DNA of 19,896 bases from contig DOEU01000079.1 in NCBI GenBank assembly GCA_003532555.1, positions 1 to 19,896 on the forward strand. Reading direction: 5' to 3'. Positions 1 through 8,855 of this stretch are shown here, piece after piece. The stretch's first letter is position 1; each line of letters starts with the position of its first letter. The translations under genes and the position numbers were made by a program. The notes below the pieces were generated by a model. That model saw only the letters and a list, made by a program, of their open reading frames with translations, had not been told where the DNA came from and did no database searches. This stretch comes from Verrucomicrobiota bacterium (GTDB lineage Bacteria > Verrucomicrobiota > Kiritimatiellia > Kiritimatiellales > Pontiellaceae).

Positions 1-383
1 CCCCCCGAACTATAATTAAAATCTACGCCTTCTTTGTCTCCCCATACAGCTCCATTTCTTGGTGTCGACTCATAATCTTGCTGAAAAACTAACCATCCAT
101 TTCGAAGTGAGACATTCCTCCAACAATAAACGCAATCTACCCCAATATTTTGAATATTTCTCTCATTTATTCCAAGGTTCCATTTTGAACGATTAATGGA
201 TTTCCCATTAAATTCATCACTAAAAACAAGTTTATATTCGGCAGGCAATCTGCCAATTGGAGTTGTGGGGTCGACATAATCGGCGCGAACAGAAATCAAA
301 CTCCAGAGTCCAATCCAAAAAAACCATTTTAATGCATAAAACTGAAAAAACCTCTTAAAAACACTACCTATAAAATCATACAC
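1..383 (-). CDS. GH16-like glycoside hydrolase, N-terminal part (runs off left edge)
   Basis: This is the 5' portion (127 codons) of a gene that continues beyond base 1, in an open frame with no ATG at its head. A GTG at 383-381 is the best start; the only alternatives in frame lie inside or after the signal peptide. Residues 1-34 form a long signal peptide with a basic N-region, a W/F/L/I-rich core and a VRA cleavage site. The mature start has the typical GH16 opening: EYKLVFSDEFNG, then about 9 residues on SKWN, and a later NGWLVF strand, which match the family's first beta-strands of the jelly-roll. The catalytic ExDxxE would lie outside the window. GH16 enzymes are endo-acting and cut beta-linked galactans, carrageenans, agars or glucans. 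It sits 53 nt after the GH31 gene and is probably the same transcript. The family call is fairly firm; substrate cannot be judged from this part. Confidence 0.7.
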   Translation of the reverse strand, partial: MYDFIGSVFKRFFQFYALKWFFWIGLWSLISVRADYVDPTTPIGRLPAEYKLVFSDEFNGKSINRSKWNLGINERNIQNIGVDCVYCWRNVSLRNGWLVFQQDYESTPRNGAVWGDKEGVDFNYSSG

Positions 384-436
384 CTTAGCCTATTTCCAAT
401 TAATGTTATCATGATATAGCTTCATTGGTAGACTTC

Positions 437-2053
437 TTATATCATACGTCTAAAATAAGGTAACCGCTTAAGTGGCACATCAATATGAATCGTTTCCCCG
501 CCTTTATAAAGTTTACCATCCTCTGCTTTCCAACGTCCCGGTGGCAAAACAACCGAGCGAGCGCGAGCACCCTTCTCAACCACCGGTGCGACAATAATAT
601 CATCTCCCAAAACAAACTGATCTTTAATAAACTCATAGCCTCCATCTGGGAAGGCCAATGCCATAGGCTTTACAATGGGCTCGCCCGACTGAGACGCTAC
701 CTTAGCCCAACCAAGAATCTCATCTCCCATTAACACATGCAGCATAGCCATATCTTTACAGATTTTCTGATTCGATTTAGATAAGATCCGCCAAGGAGCT
801 ACCGAAAACTGCATCATAGGCATCAACGCATGCACTTGTGCCGAACGCACGACCAGCTCTTCATCCAAACTAGATGCGCTTAAGAAACTGCGGTATTCCC
901 CGCCACCAATCATATCGGGACAGGTGTAGGCATACCCCATCACACTCTGCGACATCTGATCCGGAATCAGTTTAACCATATCCTCCCACTCATGCCCCTT
1001 ATCACGCAACCTTTGAGCCAAAGGTAATCCAGCCATTTTCCAAGAAGCCCGATATTCATTCAGCGGATAATTCAAACCAAACTCAGCAAAAAACTGTGTA
1101 TGATCATTCGGCGTGATATCCTGCTGCCATGAAACCACTCCCTCCGTATAGAACCGGGCATCACCGGCATCAAACTTGAAGCCATCAACACCATACTCAT
1201 CGACCAAATAATCCAGCTTCTCCTTGAACCAAGCCTGCGCCTTCGGATTGCTCAAATCAAGGCACGCACTTGCCCCATTCCACCACCGAATAACTGCTGC
1301 CCTATTCTTTGTGTTCGCCCATAAGATATTCTGCGTTTTCTGCGGATCCAAAATTAAAAGTCCTTCTTCAGCCAGCTGCCTGAAATCGACTGAATCAGCC
1401 GATACGAAAGGGCACATCCACATCATCACCTTAAAACCCATCGCATGCAGTTTATCAATCATCCCCTTCGGATCTTTAAAACGGCGAGGCGAAAACTTCC
1501 ACGTGCCATAATCCTCCTGCCAATTATCATCAATCATCAACACGCCCGGCGGATAACCATTCGCAATAATCGCCTCTGCATAGGCAAGAATATCCTCCTC
1601 ATTCTGGTCATACATAAGCTCAATCCATGTATTGTACTGCGGATGCGTGAAAAGCAACTCATCTGGAATGCGCCCATCGGAGGGAAAATATGTTTGCGAA
1701 ACATAGGCAAAGACATCGGCCAAATTTGAACCAACCGTGCCCGAATCAATGAGGCCCTCTCGGGTAGATACCGTAATCAACCCTTTATCAAAATCATACC
1801 GAATCGGCTGCTCACTCCAAACATACCGTCCTTTATTAGAGAGCAACAGAGGCTGCGCCTGATTTCCCTTATTATCGCCCCACAGATCATGTGATAACTT
1901 ACTGGAAGCATCATATGGCATTTCATGACCTCTTGAACTAAGTCCCGCCCACCAATACTCGCCATCCAATATCTTCAGCTGAAGCGTATCTGCAAGGGTA
2001 GAAAACGACCCGACAATTAACCCTATTAAACACATAGCAAAAAACTTCATCAT
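437..2053 (-). CDS. Secreted GH31 alpha-glycosidase (MYORG/alpha-galactosidase-like)
   Basis: A 538-residue exported enzyme. The start is ATG 2053 (or the adjacent ATG 2050), because GAGAGGA lies 7 nt upstream; an ATG at 2089 would run through the end of the preceding gene. Residues 1-21 are a signal peptide. An N-terminal beta-sandwich is followed by a TIM barrel with YNTWIEL (about 140-146) and MIDDNW (about 173-178). The GH31 nucleophile is Asp295 in FKFDAGD, and the acid/base is Asp380 in CPDMIGGG. A small beta-domain closes the C-terminus. The PDMIGG form of the acid/base motif and the YNTWIEL strand resemble the MYORG branch of GH31, which contains alpha-galactosidases rather than starch alpha-glucosidases. 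I infer exo-removal of alpha-linked galactose or a related sugar from oligosaccharides in the periplasm or outside the cell. The gene starts 13 nt after the upstream sulfatase stop, and its ribosome site overlaps that stop. Confidence 0.87.
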   Translation of the reverse strand: MMKFFAMCLIGLIVGSFSTLADTLQLKILDGEYWWAGLSSRGHEMPYDASSKLSHDLWGDNKGNQAQPLLLSNKGRYVWSEQPIRYDFDKGLITVSTREGLIDSGTVGSNLADVFAYVSQTYFPSDGRIPDELLFTHPQYNTWIELMYDQNEEDILAYAEAIIANGYPPGVLMIDDNWQEDYGTWKFSPRRFKDPKGMIDKLHAMGFKVMMWMCPFVSADSVDFRQLAEEGLLILDPQKTQNILWANTKNRAAVIRWWNGASACLDLSNPKAQAWFKEKLDYLVDEYGVDGFKFDAGDARFYTEGVVSWQQDITPNDHTQFFAEFGLNYPLNEYRASWKMAGLPLAQRLRDKGHEWEDMVKLIPDQMSQSVMGYAYTCPDMIGGGEYRSFLSASSLDEELVVRSAQVHALMPMMQFSVAPWRILSKSNQKICKDMAMLHVLMGDEILGWAKVASQSGEPIVKPMALAFPDGGYEFIKDQFVLGDDIIVAPVVEKGARARSVVLPPGRWKAEDGKLYKGGETIHIDVPLKRLPYFRRMI

Positions 2054-2066
2054 TCTTCTTTCCTCT

Positions 2067-3635
2067 CTAATCAAGTGCTTCTTTTTCATAATCCGAAGGA
2101 TTCACCCAGCCCGTCTGCTCGGCCGTGAATTCTCCCTGCATAAATCGTTCATAAAAATTCCATCCATGCTCAACCGAATAGCCATATGTCTCAAAAATCG
2201 AACCCTTCCCAAGCACCCGCGGATCGTTCTGCTCGCGCAAGGTCTTCAACATCCGATTTCGCATCACATTCTTCACTGCCCAGTGCGATTTATCCAAAGC
2301 TATATTTTCAAGACAGGCCCGATCCTCTGAAATATAAAAAAACTCTTCGTGAAAAAGCCGCTTTCCAAAAGAAAGATCCCAATACAAATCATCCACCCCG
2401 TCGCGCCTCAGGTTAAGAATCTCTGTTTTAGTCGCCCCCCCATCACAATCGAGATATCCCAATTCCGGATTACCTGCCGGCCAACGATCAAGTTCATAAT
2501 TATAGAGATAAAGATACCCCTTCCCGACAATCCCCCGAATCGGATAGCCCGCATTATTGGGACGGCTATAATCATGCCGTTCTTTACCAATCACCACAAA
2601 ATCCCGCTCCGGATTCACCTGTCCTGAGCGGTCTGAATAGAAAATATCCGTTAAGCTTCGACCAGGAGAGGCTTGCATTCCCGACGCCTCAAAAGGGATT
2701 CCAGCTAGCTCGATAAATGTAGGTGCAAAATCGATAAAACTTACCATATCATCCACCGAACGCCCCGGATGTTGAATCCCAGTTCGCCACATAATAGCCA
2801 GTGGCATATGGCTAGCATATTCATATTCCTGTGCCTTACACCGTGGAAATGGCATGCCATTATCAGATGTCATCACGATCACCGTGTTATCTAATAACCC
2901 GCGCTCCTCCAATGTTTCAATCATGCACCCCAAATGCCGATCTGCATGCTCAATTTCCAACCCATAATCAAGCATATCATTACGAACTGCTTCCGTATCT
3001 GGCCAAAAGGCTGGTACCTGCTTAATATCAGATTGTCGCTTCCCATTCTTCACACCACTGCCATATTCATAACGGCGATGAGGCTCACGCGCGCCAAACC
3101 AAAACAACCACTCACGCCCCTCATTCTCATCTAAAAAATCGACAAAATCAGACGCATAATCCTCACTCGAAATACCCTTTGCAACCGGCTCTTCTTTGTG
3201 TGTTGCCCATGATTCCCCAATCAATTCTCGCGGCTTTCCCTTCTTCATCCCTGGATTGCCCGGCCCCCACCCTTTTCCCGTTTTACCCGTTGCATAACCC
3301 GCGTCTCGTAACACTTCAGGAAACGTCTTAAAAGCAGCCGGAAAATGAACCACATGATTAGCTGCCTCCTCTAGCTGCCACGAATTACGCCCCGTCAAAA
3401 TACTGGAGCGGGAAGGCGCACACTTCGCATTGGGCGTATAGGCATTCATAAATAAGATTCCATCAGCCGCCAAGCGATCAAACGCCGGCGTCTCCACCCA
3501 CTCACATCCATACGCACTCATATGAGCCCATGAAGCATCATCCATAATACAGAACAGAACGTTCGGACGAGCCCCCTGAGCTTCCACCCAGGAGATACCT
3601 AGACATCCCAACAACCCTATAATTTTAAGATTCAT
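2067..3635 (-). CDS. Secreted type I sulfatase (heparan N-sulfatase/S1_8-like)
   Basis: A 522-residue exported formylglycine sulfatase of the alkaline phosphatase superfamily. ATG 3635 is chosen because a signal peptide starts there ([10 protein letters not shown]..., cleavage near WVEA); an upstream in-frame ATG at 3671 adds only a charged 12-residue extension. Metal ligands are the Asp pair 32-33 (MDDASW) and Asp258-Asn259 (TSDNG). Cys72 in CAPSR (residues 72-76), followed by SSILTG, is the residue converted to formylglycine. The opening [12 protein letters not shown] and the way the CAPSR segment follows it resemble the sulfamidase-like S1_8 group, but subfamily assignment by eye is tentative. 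The substrate may be an O- or N-sulfated sugar. The gene follows the S1_7-like sulfatase by 48 nt and precedes the GH31 gene by 13 nt, consistent with stepwise desulfation and glycoside cleavage in one operon. A separate formylglycine-generating enzyme must act on it; none is in this window. Confidence 0.9.
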   Translation of the reverse strand: MNLKIIGLLGCLGISWVEAQGARPNVLFCIMDDASWAHMSAYGCEWVETPAFDRLAADGILFMNAYTPNAKCAPSRSSILTGRNSWQLEEAANHVVHFPAAFKTFPEVLRDAGYATGKTGKGWGPGNPGMKKGKPRELIGESWATHKEEPVAKGISSEDYASDFVDFLDENEGREWLFWFGAREPHRRYEYGSGVKNGKRQSDIKQVPAFWPDTEAVRNDMLDYGLEIEHADRHLGCMIETLEERGLLDNTVIVMTSDNGMPFPRCKAQEYEYASHMPLAIMWRTGIQHPGRSVDDMVSFIDFAPTFIELAGIPFEASGMQASPGRSLTDIFYSDRSGQVNPERDFVVIGKERHDYSRPNNAGYPIRGIVGKGYLYLYNYELDRWPAGNPELGYLDCDGGATKTEILNLRRDGVDDLYWDLSFGKRLFHEEFFYISEDRACLENIALDKSHWAVKNVMRNRMLKTLREQNDPRVLGKGSIFETYGYSVEHGWNFYERFMQGEFTAEQTGWVNPSDYEKEALD

Positions 3636-3683
3636 ATCTCTCTTTTTCCATCCATCTTCACGAGCTCCCATCGCAACACATCT

Positions 3684-5141
3684 TCATTGTCCTTGCGGTG
3701 AAACAGGCTCACGCTGCGTGGGAATCAACGCTTTCAAACGCGCCTTCACCGCTGCATATGCATCCTCTTGCACTAAATTATTCCACTCCATTGGATCGGT
3801 CTTATGATCATAAAGCTCTTCCGTTCCCTGCTCGGTAAACACGATATAACTATACCGTCCATCATAGACCCGATGCCCCCCATAATTATAATCTGTCAAG
3901 GTTGGGGTATTCCACTTCATGTCCGGATTATGGATCAGCTCAGCAAAACTCCGCCCCTCGTTTTCTGGATTTTCCGGAAGACCACACAACTCAAGTAAAG
4001 TCGGATACATATCAATCAAATTCACAATTCCATCACACCGTTTACGCTTCGGAGTTACCCCTGGTACCTTCACCATCATCGGCACCCGACACGACTCTTG
4101 CCATAATTGGGTTTTTCCATATTTTTGCTTTTCGCCCAAGTGCCAGCCATGGTCGCCCCATAGCATAATAATCGTATTCTCGGCATATGGACTGGCCGCT
4201 AAGCCATTTAACAAAACACCCATACATTCATCCACAAACGTGATGGTTGCCAAATACGCCTGCACCGCCTCCTTGTGTTTCCCCGCCCGTTCAACTCGTC
4301 TCCAGGTACCATGCGGCTTTACGGGCTTTCCATACTTATTTAGGATATCATCTAAATCATCCGGAATGGTCTTCGGCAAAACGATCTCATCCAACGGATA
4401 CATATCAAAATATTTCTGCGGTACATACCAAGGTAAGTGAGGCTTCGAAAACCCCACCGCCATAAAGAACGGCTTTTCGAACAATCGGGTTTGAAACTGC
4501 TCAACCGCCCATGTAGCCGTAATGTAATCCTTCATCAACGTTTCATCGTTTCCGACCGTAGGCGCCCAGTCAAATCCAATCGAATGATACGACCGATCTC
4601 CCTTTGATGGAGGCAGCCCATTCAGTGGAAATTGCTTACCCGCCGGACTGACACCACCCCGCTCATACACCCACTCATCAAATGCCCACTCCCCATGATC
4701 GAGCGAGTCACGATCCTTTTTATTACCTGAAGAATGTTTATGAAAAATTTTCCCACGCGAAAGCGTATGATACCCATGCGCACTAAAATATTGAGGTAAC
4801 GTCACTAGATCTTTTGTCTTTTCAGCCTTCCGTAAATTATTTTTATTCCCATAGACCCCCGTCTTATGTGGATATTTTCCCGTCAGTAGAGAGGAACGCG
4901 AGGGGCCACAAACAGTCGAAGAACCATGCGCATCGAACATCACCATTCCACCCAACGTATTAAACCGATCCAAGTGAGGCGTCTGCACCTGAGGATTCCC
5001 ACCAAAGCAACCGATCCAATCATTCAAATCATCAATCGCAATAAAAAGCACATTCGGTCGCTCTGTTGCTGGCTTTGCCTCCGCCGATAAACATAGACCT
5101 AAACAAGCGCCTCCCAAAAAAATCCGTCCCCACCTCATCAT
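3684..5141 (-). CDS. Secreted type I sulfatase (iduronate-2-sulfatase/S1_7-like)
   Basis: A 485-residue exported sulfatase. ATG 5141 (followed by a second ATG) is chosen because CAGGAG lies 8 nt upstream, at 5150-5155; an in-frame ATG at 5165 has no ribosome site. Residues 1-22 are a signal peptide ending SAEA. Metal-binding Asp37-Asp38 (AIDDLNDW) and Asp330-His331 (WGDHGWHLGE) are present. Cys78 in CGPSR with SSLLTGKYPHKTG is the formylglycine site. GKIFH (130-134) and FSKPHLPW (231-238) are the lysine/histidine active-site segments typical of iduronate-2-sulfatase relatives. This places it with S1_7-type enzymes, whose marine members act on sulfated algal polymers as well as glycosaminoglycans; here the substrate is inferred only from neighbours. 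It is preceded by a 169 bp gap, the largest inside the carbohydrate operon, so an internal promoter is possible, though none is obvious. Confidence 0.92.
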   Translation of the reverse strand: MMRWGRIFLGGACLGLCLSAEAKPATERPNVLFIAIDDLNDWIGCFGGNPQVQTPHLDRFNTLGGMVMFDAHGSSTVCGPSRSSLLTGKYPHKTGVYGNKNNLRKAEKTKDLVTLPQYFSAHGYHTLSRGKIFHKHSSGNKKDRDSLDHGEWAFDEWVYERGGVSPAGKQFPLNGLPPSKGDRSYHSIGFDWAPTVGNDETLMKDYITATWAVEQFQTRLFEKPFFMAVGFSKPHLPWYVPQKYFDMYPLDEIVLPKTIPDDLDDILNKYGKPVKPHGTWRRVERAGKHKEAVQAYLATITFVDECMGVLLNGLAASPYAENTIIMLWGDHGWHLGEKQKYGKTQLWQESCRVPMMVKVPGVTPKRKRCDGIVNLIDMYPTLLELCGLPENPENEGRSFAELIHNPDMKWNTPTLTDYNYGGHRVYDGRYSYIVFTEQGTEELYDHKTDPMEWNNLVQEDAYAAVKARLKALIPTQREPVSPQGQ

Positions 5142-5310
5142 CCAATTGACTCCTGATTGCCTCATAAATAAAGGCTTCTTAATCCACCTCCACCCGAATA
5201 AAACGAATGGTATAATTATTTATACTATAAAGATCTGAAACCATTGTATAATCACCAGTGCTAAAATTTTATGTGTGAGCGACCCACTGGGAAGATCTAA
5301 AATAAGTCCC
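5142..5310 (-). pseudogene. Possible 3' remnant of a lost gene between the beta-helix and sulfatase genes
   Basis: This gap is larger than any other in the operon. On the minus strand a 29-codon open stretch at about 5186-5272 ends in a TAA and reads NFSTGDYTMVSDLYSINNYT then IRFIRVEVD. The alternating hydrophobic pattern and the IRFIRVEVD ending look like the last beta-strands of a secreted enzyme rather than random sequence. It has no start codon with a ribosome site and is in the same frame as the upstream GH49-like gene, separated from it by two in-frame stops. Just before it, a different frame reads LDLPSGSLTHK, so a frameshift may also be present. It could be the tail of a deleted gene or chance. 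Confidence 0.3.
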
Positions 5311-6963
5311 TTAATCTTCCGAAGAAGAATCCATAAATCTCATGTCTGAGACATATTCATTTTGATTAAAAGCACTTCTATCTTTAATGAGCTCGCCATC
5401 AATCACAACGTTATCAAAGATAAACCCCCTAAGAGGAGCTGCCTCCGTACCCCATAACGTTTCGGGATCACCCATAATAGAGTACGCCGTAATATCGATA
5501 TTCTGAAATAAAATATTTCGAATCTCACCCGCACCCCGCACCTGCTCATAATCCGGATGCTTCTGCCAAGGCGCCGCACTCAAAATACCAAAGGATGAAC
5601 GTGTAGGGCGCGGATCCGTAACCCGAATATTTCGAAAAATAATATTTTCACCCCCTGCCTTGTTACCTGCTCCTCGTAAATTAAAGACACGACCCCCTTT
5701 ATTGGTATTAAAAATAGAGCGGTTATAAATCACATCACAATCTTCAACGATAATTTTACGCCCTGTTAATGATTTATGCATATTGCCAATAGGACTTAGC
5801 ACAAAGGCAGAACCATTTGCATCGGCCCAGAAAACCACTCGGCGAATCCCCAGCCCATTTACATACACACAATCATCCTGCGTTCGAATAAAACAATCTT
5901 CAATTAGAGTGTTTCCGAAGGGGTTAATGCCATCTCCATTTCGACGCCATGTGAATATCTTGACCCAACTAATTTCATTAGGCTCATCAGGTTGATATTG
6001 ATTGATCAACATCAACGAGTGCATCGCTGAATCCGTCAGAGTAACCCCTTCAATCTTTGTGTTACGAGCTCCACGGATATCAATGGGCTTATACTTCCAA
6101 TAATCTTTCTCAGTAGCTATGGGTGTATCACAGTCTGGATGGGCATACCGCTCACCAGAAAGCGTTCCATGTCCAAATATGCGAATACAATGTCCATCAT
6201 CATACATTTTTTCATTATTCATAGTGCCATGAACAATTGCATCGCCAGGGATGTAATAACTCTTCTCTGCATGAACGCGAAAACAACGCCCTATTTCATG
6301 TACTCCGGGTAAGAAATAAAGTACATCCCAGTCCCCCTCCGTCGGTGGAATCTGACCCGGTTCAACGCAAAATACGTTTGAGTTATTCTTAGTCGGTTTA
6401 TCCTCGAGTAAAGGATTAGCAAAAATAGTCAGCGTATGAATAGGTGGACCATTATAAAACGATTTGTCATTCCATCCCTTCATATGAATACGGCCTGTAT
6501 CTTGTTGATCCATCTGGCCATCAATATCCACTGTAAAAAGTGCTGGATTATCTAAAGTGACATAAGCTTTTCCTTTAATAACTTGGCATTGATCAATAAG
6601 TTGACTGGGTCGTGCTACCGCACTGATAATTGGATCTCCACTAACTTTAGAAATCTCAATCTCCACAGGATGATTGTTCGAAATTTCAAAGTTTATATAG
6701 GTATTACTCCATTTATCTAAACGCCAATAATATGCATTTGCTGTTGTTCCATTTGTCACTCCACCTGACTTACACGCAGTTACAAATGCAAACGCATCTG
6801 TCCATTTATTCGACCCTTGTGTTCTAATCTTAAAACTATAATGCGGTGAGGGTTCTAAGCCTGGAACAGGTGGATATATATGCAAACCTTCCCTTACTTC
6901 AGAAAAAGTGAGTATAGGCATCCCTATCAATAAGCATAATTTAATTTGTTTAATTAACTTCAT
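5311..6963 (-). CDS. Secreted beta-helix glycoside hydrolase, clan GH-N (GH49/GH28-like)
   Basis: A 550-residue exported protein. The ATG at 6963 overlaps the end of the phosphatase-like gene by 14 nt, suggesting translational coupling; a signal peptide occupies residues 1-21. Residues about 35-190 look like a beta-sandwich domain, and from about 195 a right-handed beta-helix follows, with short repeating turns such as DVLYFLPGVHEIG, YYIPGDAIVHGTM and IRIFGHGTLSGE. Clan GH-N catalytic aspartates are recognisable: Asp344 in GDGIN and the Asp363-Asp364 pair in RTQDDCVYVNG. The sandwich-plus-helix layout and the later VVFWADANGSAF and VEDCDVIY strands fit GH49 (dextranase-like) better than GH28 (polygalacturonase), but identity must be distant. 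It probably hydrolyses an alpha-linked backbone or side chain of the operon's target glycan. The third codon positions look more A/T-rich than in the GH27 and sulfatase genes upstream. Confidence 0.72.
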   Translation of the reverse strand: MKLIKQIKLCLLIGMPILTFSEVREGLHIYPPVPGLEPSPHYSFKIRTQGSNKWTDAFAFVTACKSGGVTNGTTANAYYWRLDKWSNTYINFEISNNHPVEIEISKVSGDPIISAVARPSQLIDQCQVIKGKAYVTLDNPALFTVDIDGQMDQQDTGRIHMKGWNDKSFYNGPPIHTLTIFANPLLEDKPTKNNSNVFCVEPGQIPPTEGDWDVLYFLPGVHEIGRCFRVHAEKSYYIPGDAIVHGTMNNEKMYDDGHCIRIFGHGTLSGERYAHPDCDTPIATEKDYWKYKPIDIRGARNTKIEGVTLTDSAMHSLMLINQYQPDEPNEISWVKIFTWRRNGDGINPFGNTLIEDCFIRTQDDCVYVNGLGIRRVVFWADANGSAFVLSPIGNMHKSLTGRKIIVEDCDVIYNRSIFNTNKGGRVFNLRGAGNKAGGENIIFRNIRVTDPRPTRSSFGILSAAPWQKHPDYEQVRGAGEIRNILFQNIDITAYSIMGDPETLWGTEAAPLRGFIFDNVVIDGELIKDRSAFNQNEYVSDMRFMDSSSED

Positions 6964-8854
6964 CTCTCAGCACAACCTTCTCTGCTCGATTTAAACCTGC
7001 TCGTAAAGTATAAGCACCTTTTTCATAAACAGGTGCACTGAATTTTCTACCCTTAATCCTATAACAATAAACTAACTCATCTGCCGTATCGTTAGTTAAT
7101 TCAACTACAGCATTATCCATCGGAAGTATAACTTCTTTTAAATATCCAATAGGAATTCGGCCATCATTATCTGAAACATGAAATGAAATTGGCCACCCTT
7201 TATATTGCTCAGAATCACCTTTAGTAAGGTCCGCAAAACGAGGCCAACACTCAAAGTCTATTACTCCCGTTCTCTTATTAAAATGGACAATCCCATATCC
7301 ATCTCCTCTGCCAGCTCGAATCGATCGATCTTGTGGGTTAGCATATGCAAGCATAGTTATTTTATTACCTAACCCATCTTCATAATCACCAACCCATGGA
7401 AGTGGGCTTTTTATGGGGTCTCCACCTCCAGATAACTCATCTAATGGATGCCACCATCTTCCATATACCGTATTAACAATAGCCGGGACGGTAAAAGCAT
7501 AGGGCCCGTCTCGAAAAGCCTCAACACCGTGTTGAACAGATACTCCCAAGTGCTGATCTCCACATAAGTGGGTCGCCCTTGCTCGACGGAGTGCTTTAAT
7601 TGCAGCATTACGTCCACTTTGAGGCCAACCATTGCAATCGAGATCAGCTAATAGCCTTTTAGGTTTTTTATTCCCATGGACATGTACAGCTCCACAAAAT
7701 GCCGTTGCTGAAAGAGCCACTTTAATTTCTGAATCTGTCCAATCACGCGACCATTCATCCAAGAATTTGAGTTGCCGATCTCCCAATAATTTTAAACCTG
7801 GAAGATCTACAGTAGTTCGATCATAGTCAGGATCATTAATATGATCTGGACGAGGTCCCATTTGCGGGATATTACCAAGTGGAGCAGATTTAAATTTACG
7901 ATCTTCTAATATTGCTAAGCTAATGCCTCCAACATTCAAATCCGTATAGTAAACCCGAATATCCTGCTTCACGGGACTTGCATCAAACGGATCTGGCAAA
8001 CTCCAGCACTGCTGACGCTCCACCATATTCACAAATGAAGCTGGGAACATATAGCCCCCATCCGCTGCACCAGAAATACCAGCTGAAGGTGCGCCACTTT
8101 CTCCCCATAAATTTCCATGGCCGATATCATGATCGTCTGTAATAACAATTGTGGGTCTATCTTTAATTACCTCTGAAAATTGTATTCCAAACTGAAGCCA
8201 ACCATACGTTGCCTCGTCATGAGTGTAATTCTGATCTCCACCGAAAAATAAAACATCTGGATCATGAGCCTTTAACGCTGCGACAGTAGCTAATCTCGTA
8301 TCGAATTCATCATCATTTGGTGAATTACATGTCGCGACAGCTATAGTTATTTTCTCTTTAACACAAGGATCCATTCTAATAAGACCCTCAAAATGCGAGA
8401 GGTCTCCAAGACATAATCGATATCTAACATCCTTAGTATTATCCCAGCCTTCGACTCTAAAATGTACAGACCATCCAGGATATAATACCGGAAGCGTCTC
8501 CATGGCTCTCCACTCCCCCGCATCCATAAGTTCGAGTGTTACCGACTTAGGTTCATCAGGTAATAAAGGAAAACACTGCCCTGTGATTTTTAAGACTCCA
8601 TGATCATGCGTATAGATTCCAAATGCCATTGCATCTTTCCGATCGATAGAAGTAAACCACTCAAAAGCTAACTTTTCATAACGCTGCCAATTATTGGTAA
8701 AACTCTTTTCCCACCAATTTCCAACCGCACTATTATCCGACCCCTTTGCCCATTGAGTCGCTTCACCAAACGGATAAGGCTCCATATAATTCACCTCGGC
8801 ATCACACACGCACACCGCCATACCAACCATAAAACCAACCCACATCTGCTTCAT
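6950..8854 (-). CDS. Secreted PhoD-like metallophosphoesterase
   Basis: A 634-residue exported protein of the alkaline phosphatase D / calcineurin-like type. ATG 8854 is chosen because AAAGGGG lies 6 nt upstream (8861-8867) and it begins a signal peptide (cleavage near CVCDA); an in-frame ATG at 8890 sits inside the preceding gene. After an N-terminal beta domain, the metal-site motifs appear in PhoD order: ATCNSPN (about 174-180), GGDQNY (205-210), DDHDIG (240-245) and GDQHLG (432-437). The C-terminal 200 residues form a further beta-rich region. PhoD enzymes cleave phosphomonoesters or phosphodiesters using Fe/Ca. Its place between a GH27 and a beta-helix hydrolase in a sulfatase operon suggests the target is a substituent on the same polysaccharide, or that the operon also scavenges phosphate. 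Start and neighbour stop are 1 nt apart upstream; the downstream gene overlaps by 14 nt. It shows A/T-richer codon ends than the genes before it. Confidence 0.83.
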   Translation of the reverse strand: MKQMWVGFMVGMAVCVCDAEVNYMEPYPFGEATQWAKGSDNSAVGNWWEKSFTNNWQRYEKLAFEWFTSIDRKDAMAFGIYTHDHGVLKITGQCFPLLPDEPKSVTLELMDAGEWRAMETLPVLYPGWSVHFRVEGWDNTKDVRYRLCLGDLSHFEGLIRMDPCVKEKITIAVATCNSPNDDEFDTRLATVAALKAHDPDVLFFGGDQNYTHDEATYGWLQFGIQFSEVIKDRPTIVITDDHDIGHGNLWGESGAPSAGISGAADGGYMFPASFVNMVERQQCWSLPDPFDASPVKQDIRVYYTDLNVGGISLAILEDRKFKSAPLGNIPQMGPRPDHINDPDYDRTTVDLPGLKLLGDRQLKFLDEWSRDWTDSEIKVALSATAFCGAVHVHGNKKPKRLLADLDCNGWPQSGRNAAIKALRRARATHLCGDQHLGVSVQHGVEAFRDGPYAFTVPAIVNTVYGRWWHPLDELSGGGDPIKSPLPWVGDYEDGLGNKITMLAYANPQDRSIRAGRGDGYGIVHFNKRTGVIDFECWPRFADLTKGDSEQYKGWPISFHVSDNDGRIPIGYLKEVILPMDNAVVELTNDTADELVYCYRIKGRKFSAPVYEKGAYTLRAGLNRAEKVVLRDEVN

Positions 8855-8855
8855 T

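Noticed and set aside
3919..4440. Plus-strand open frame of 173 codons opposite the S1_7-like sulfatase
   Set aside because: The minus-strand gene is certain from its active-site motifs; the antisense frame is a by-product of codon bias.
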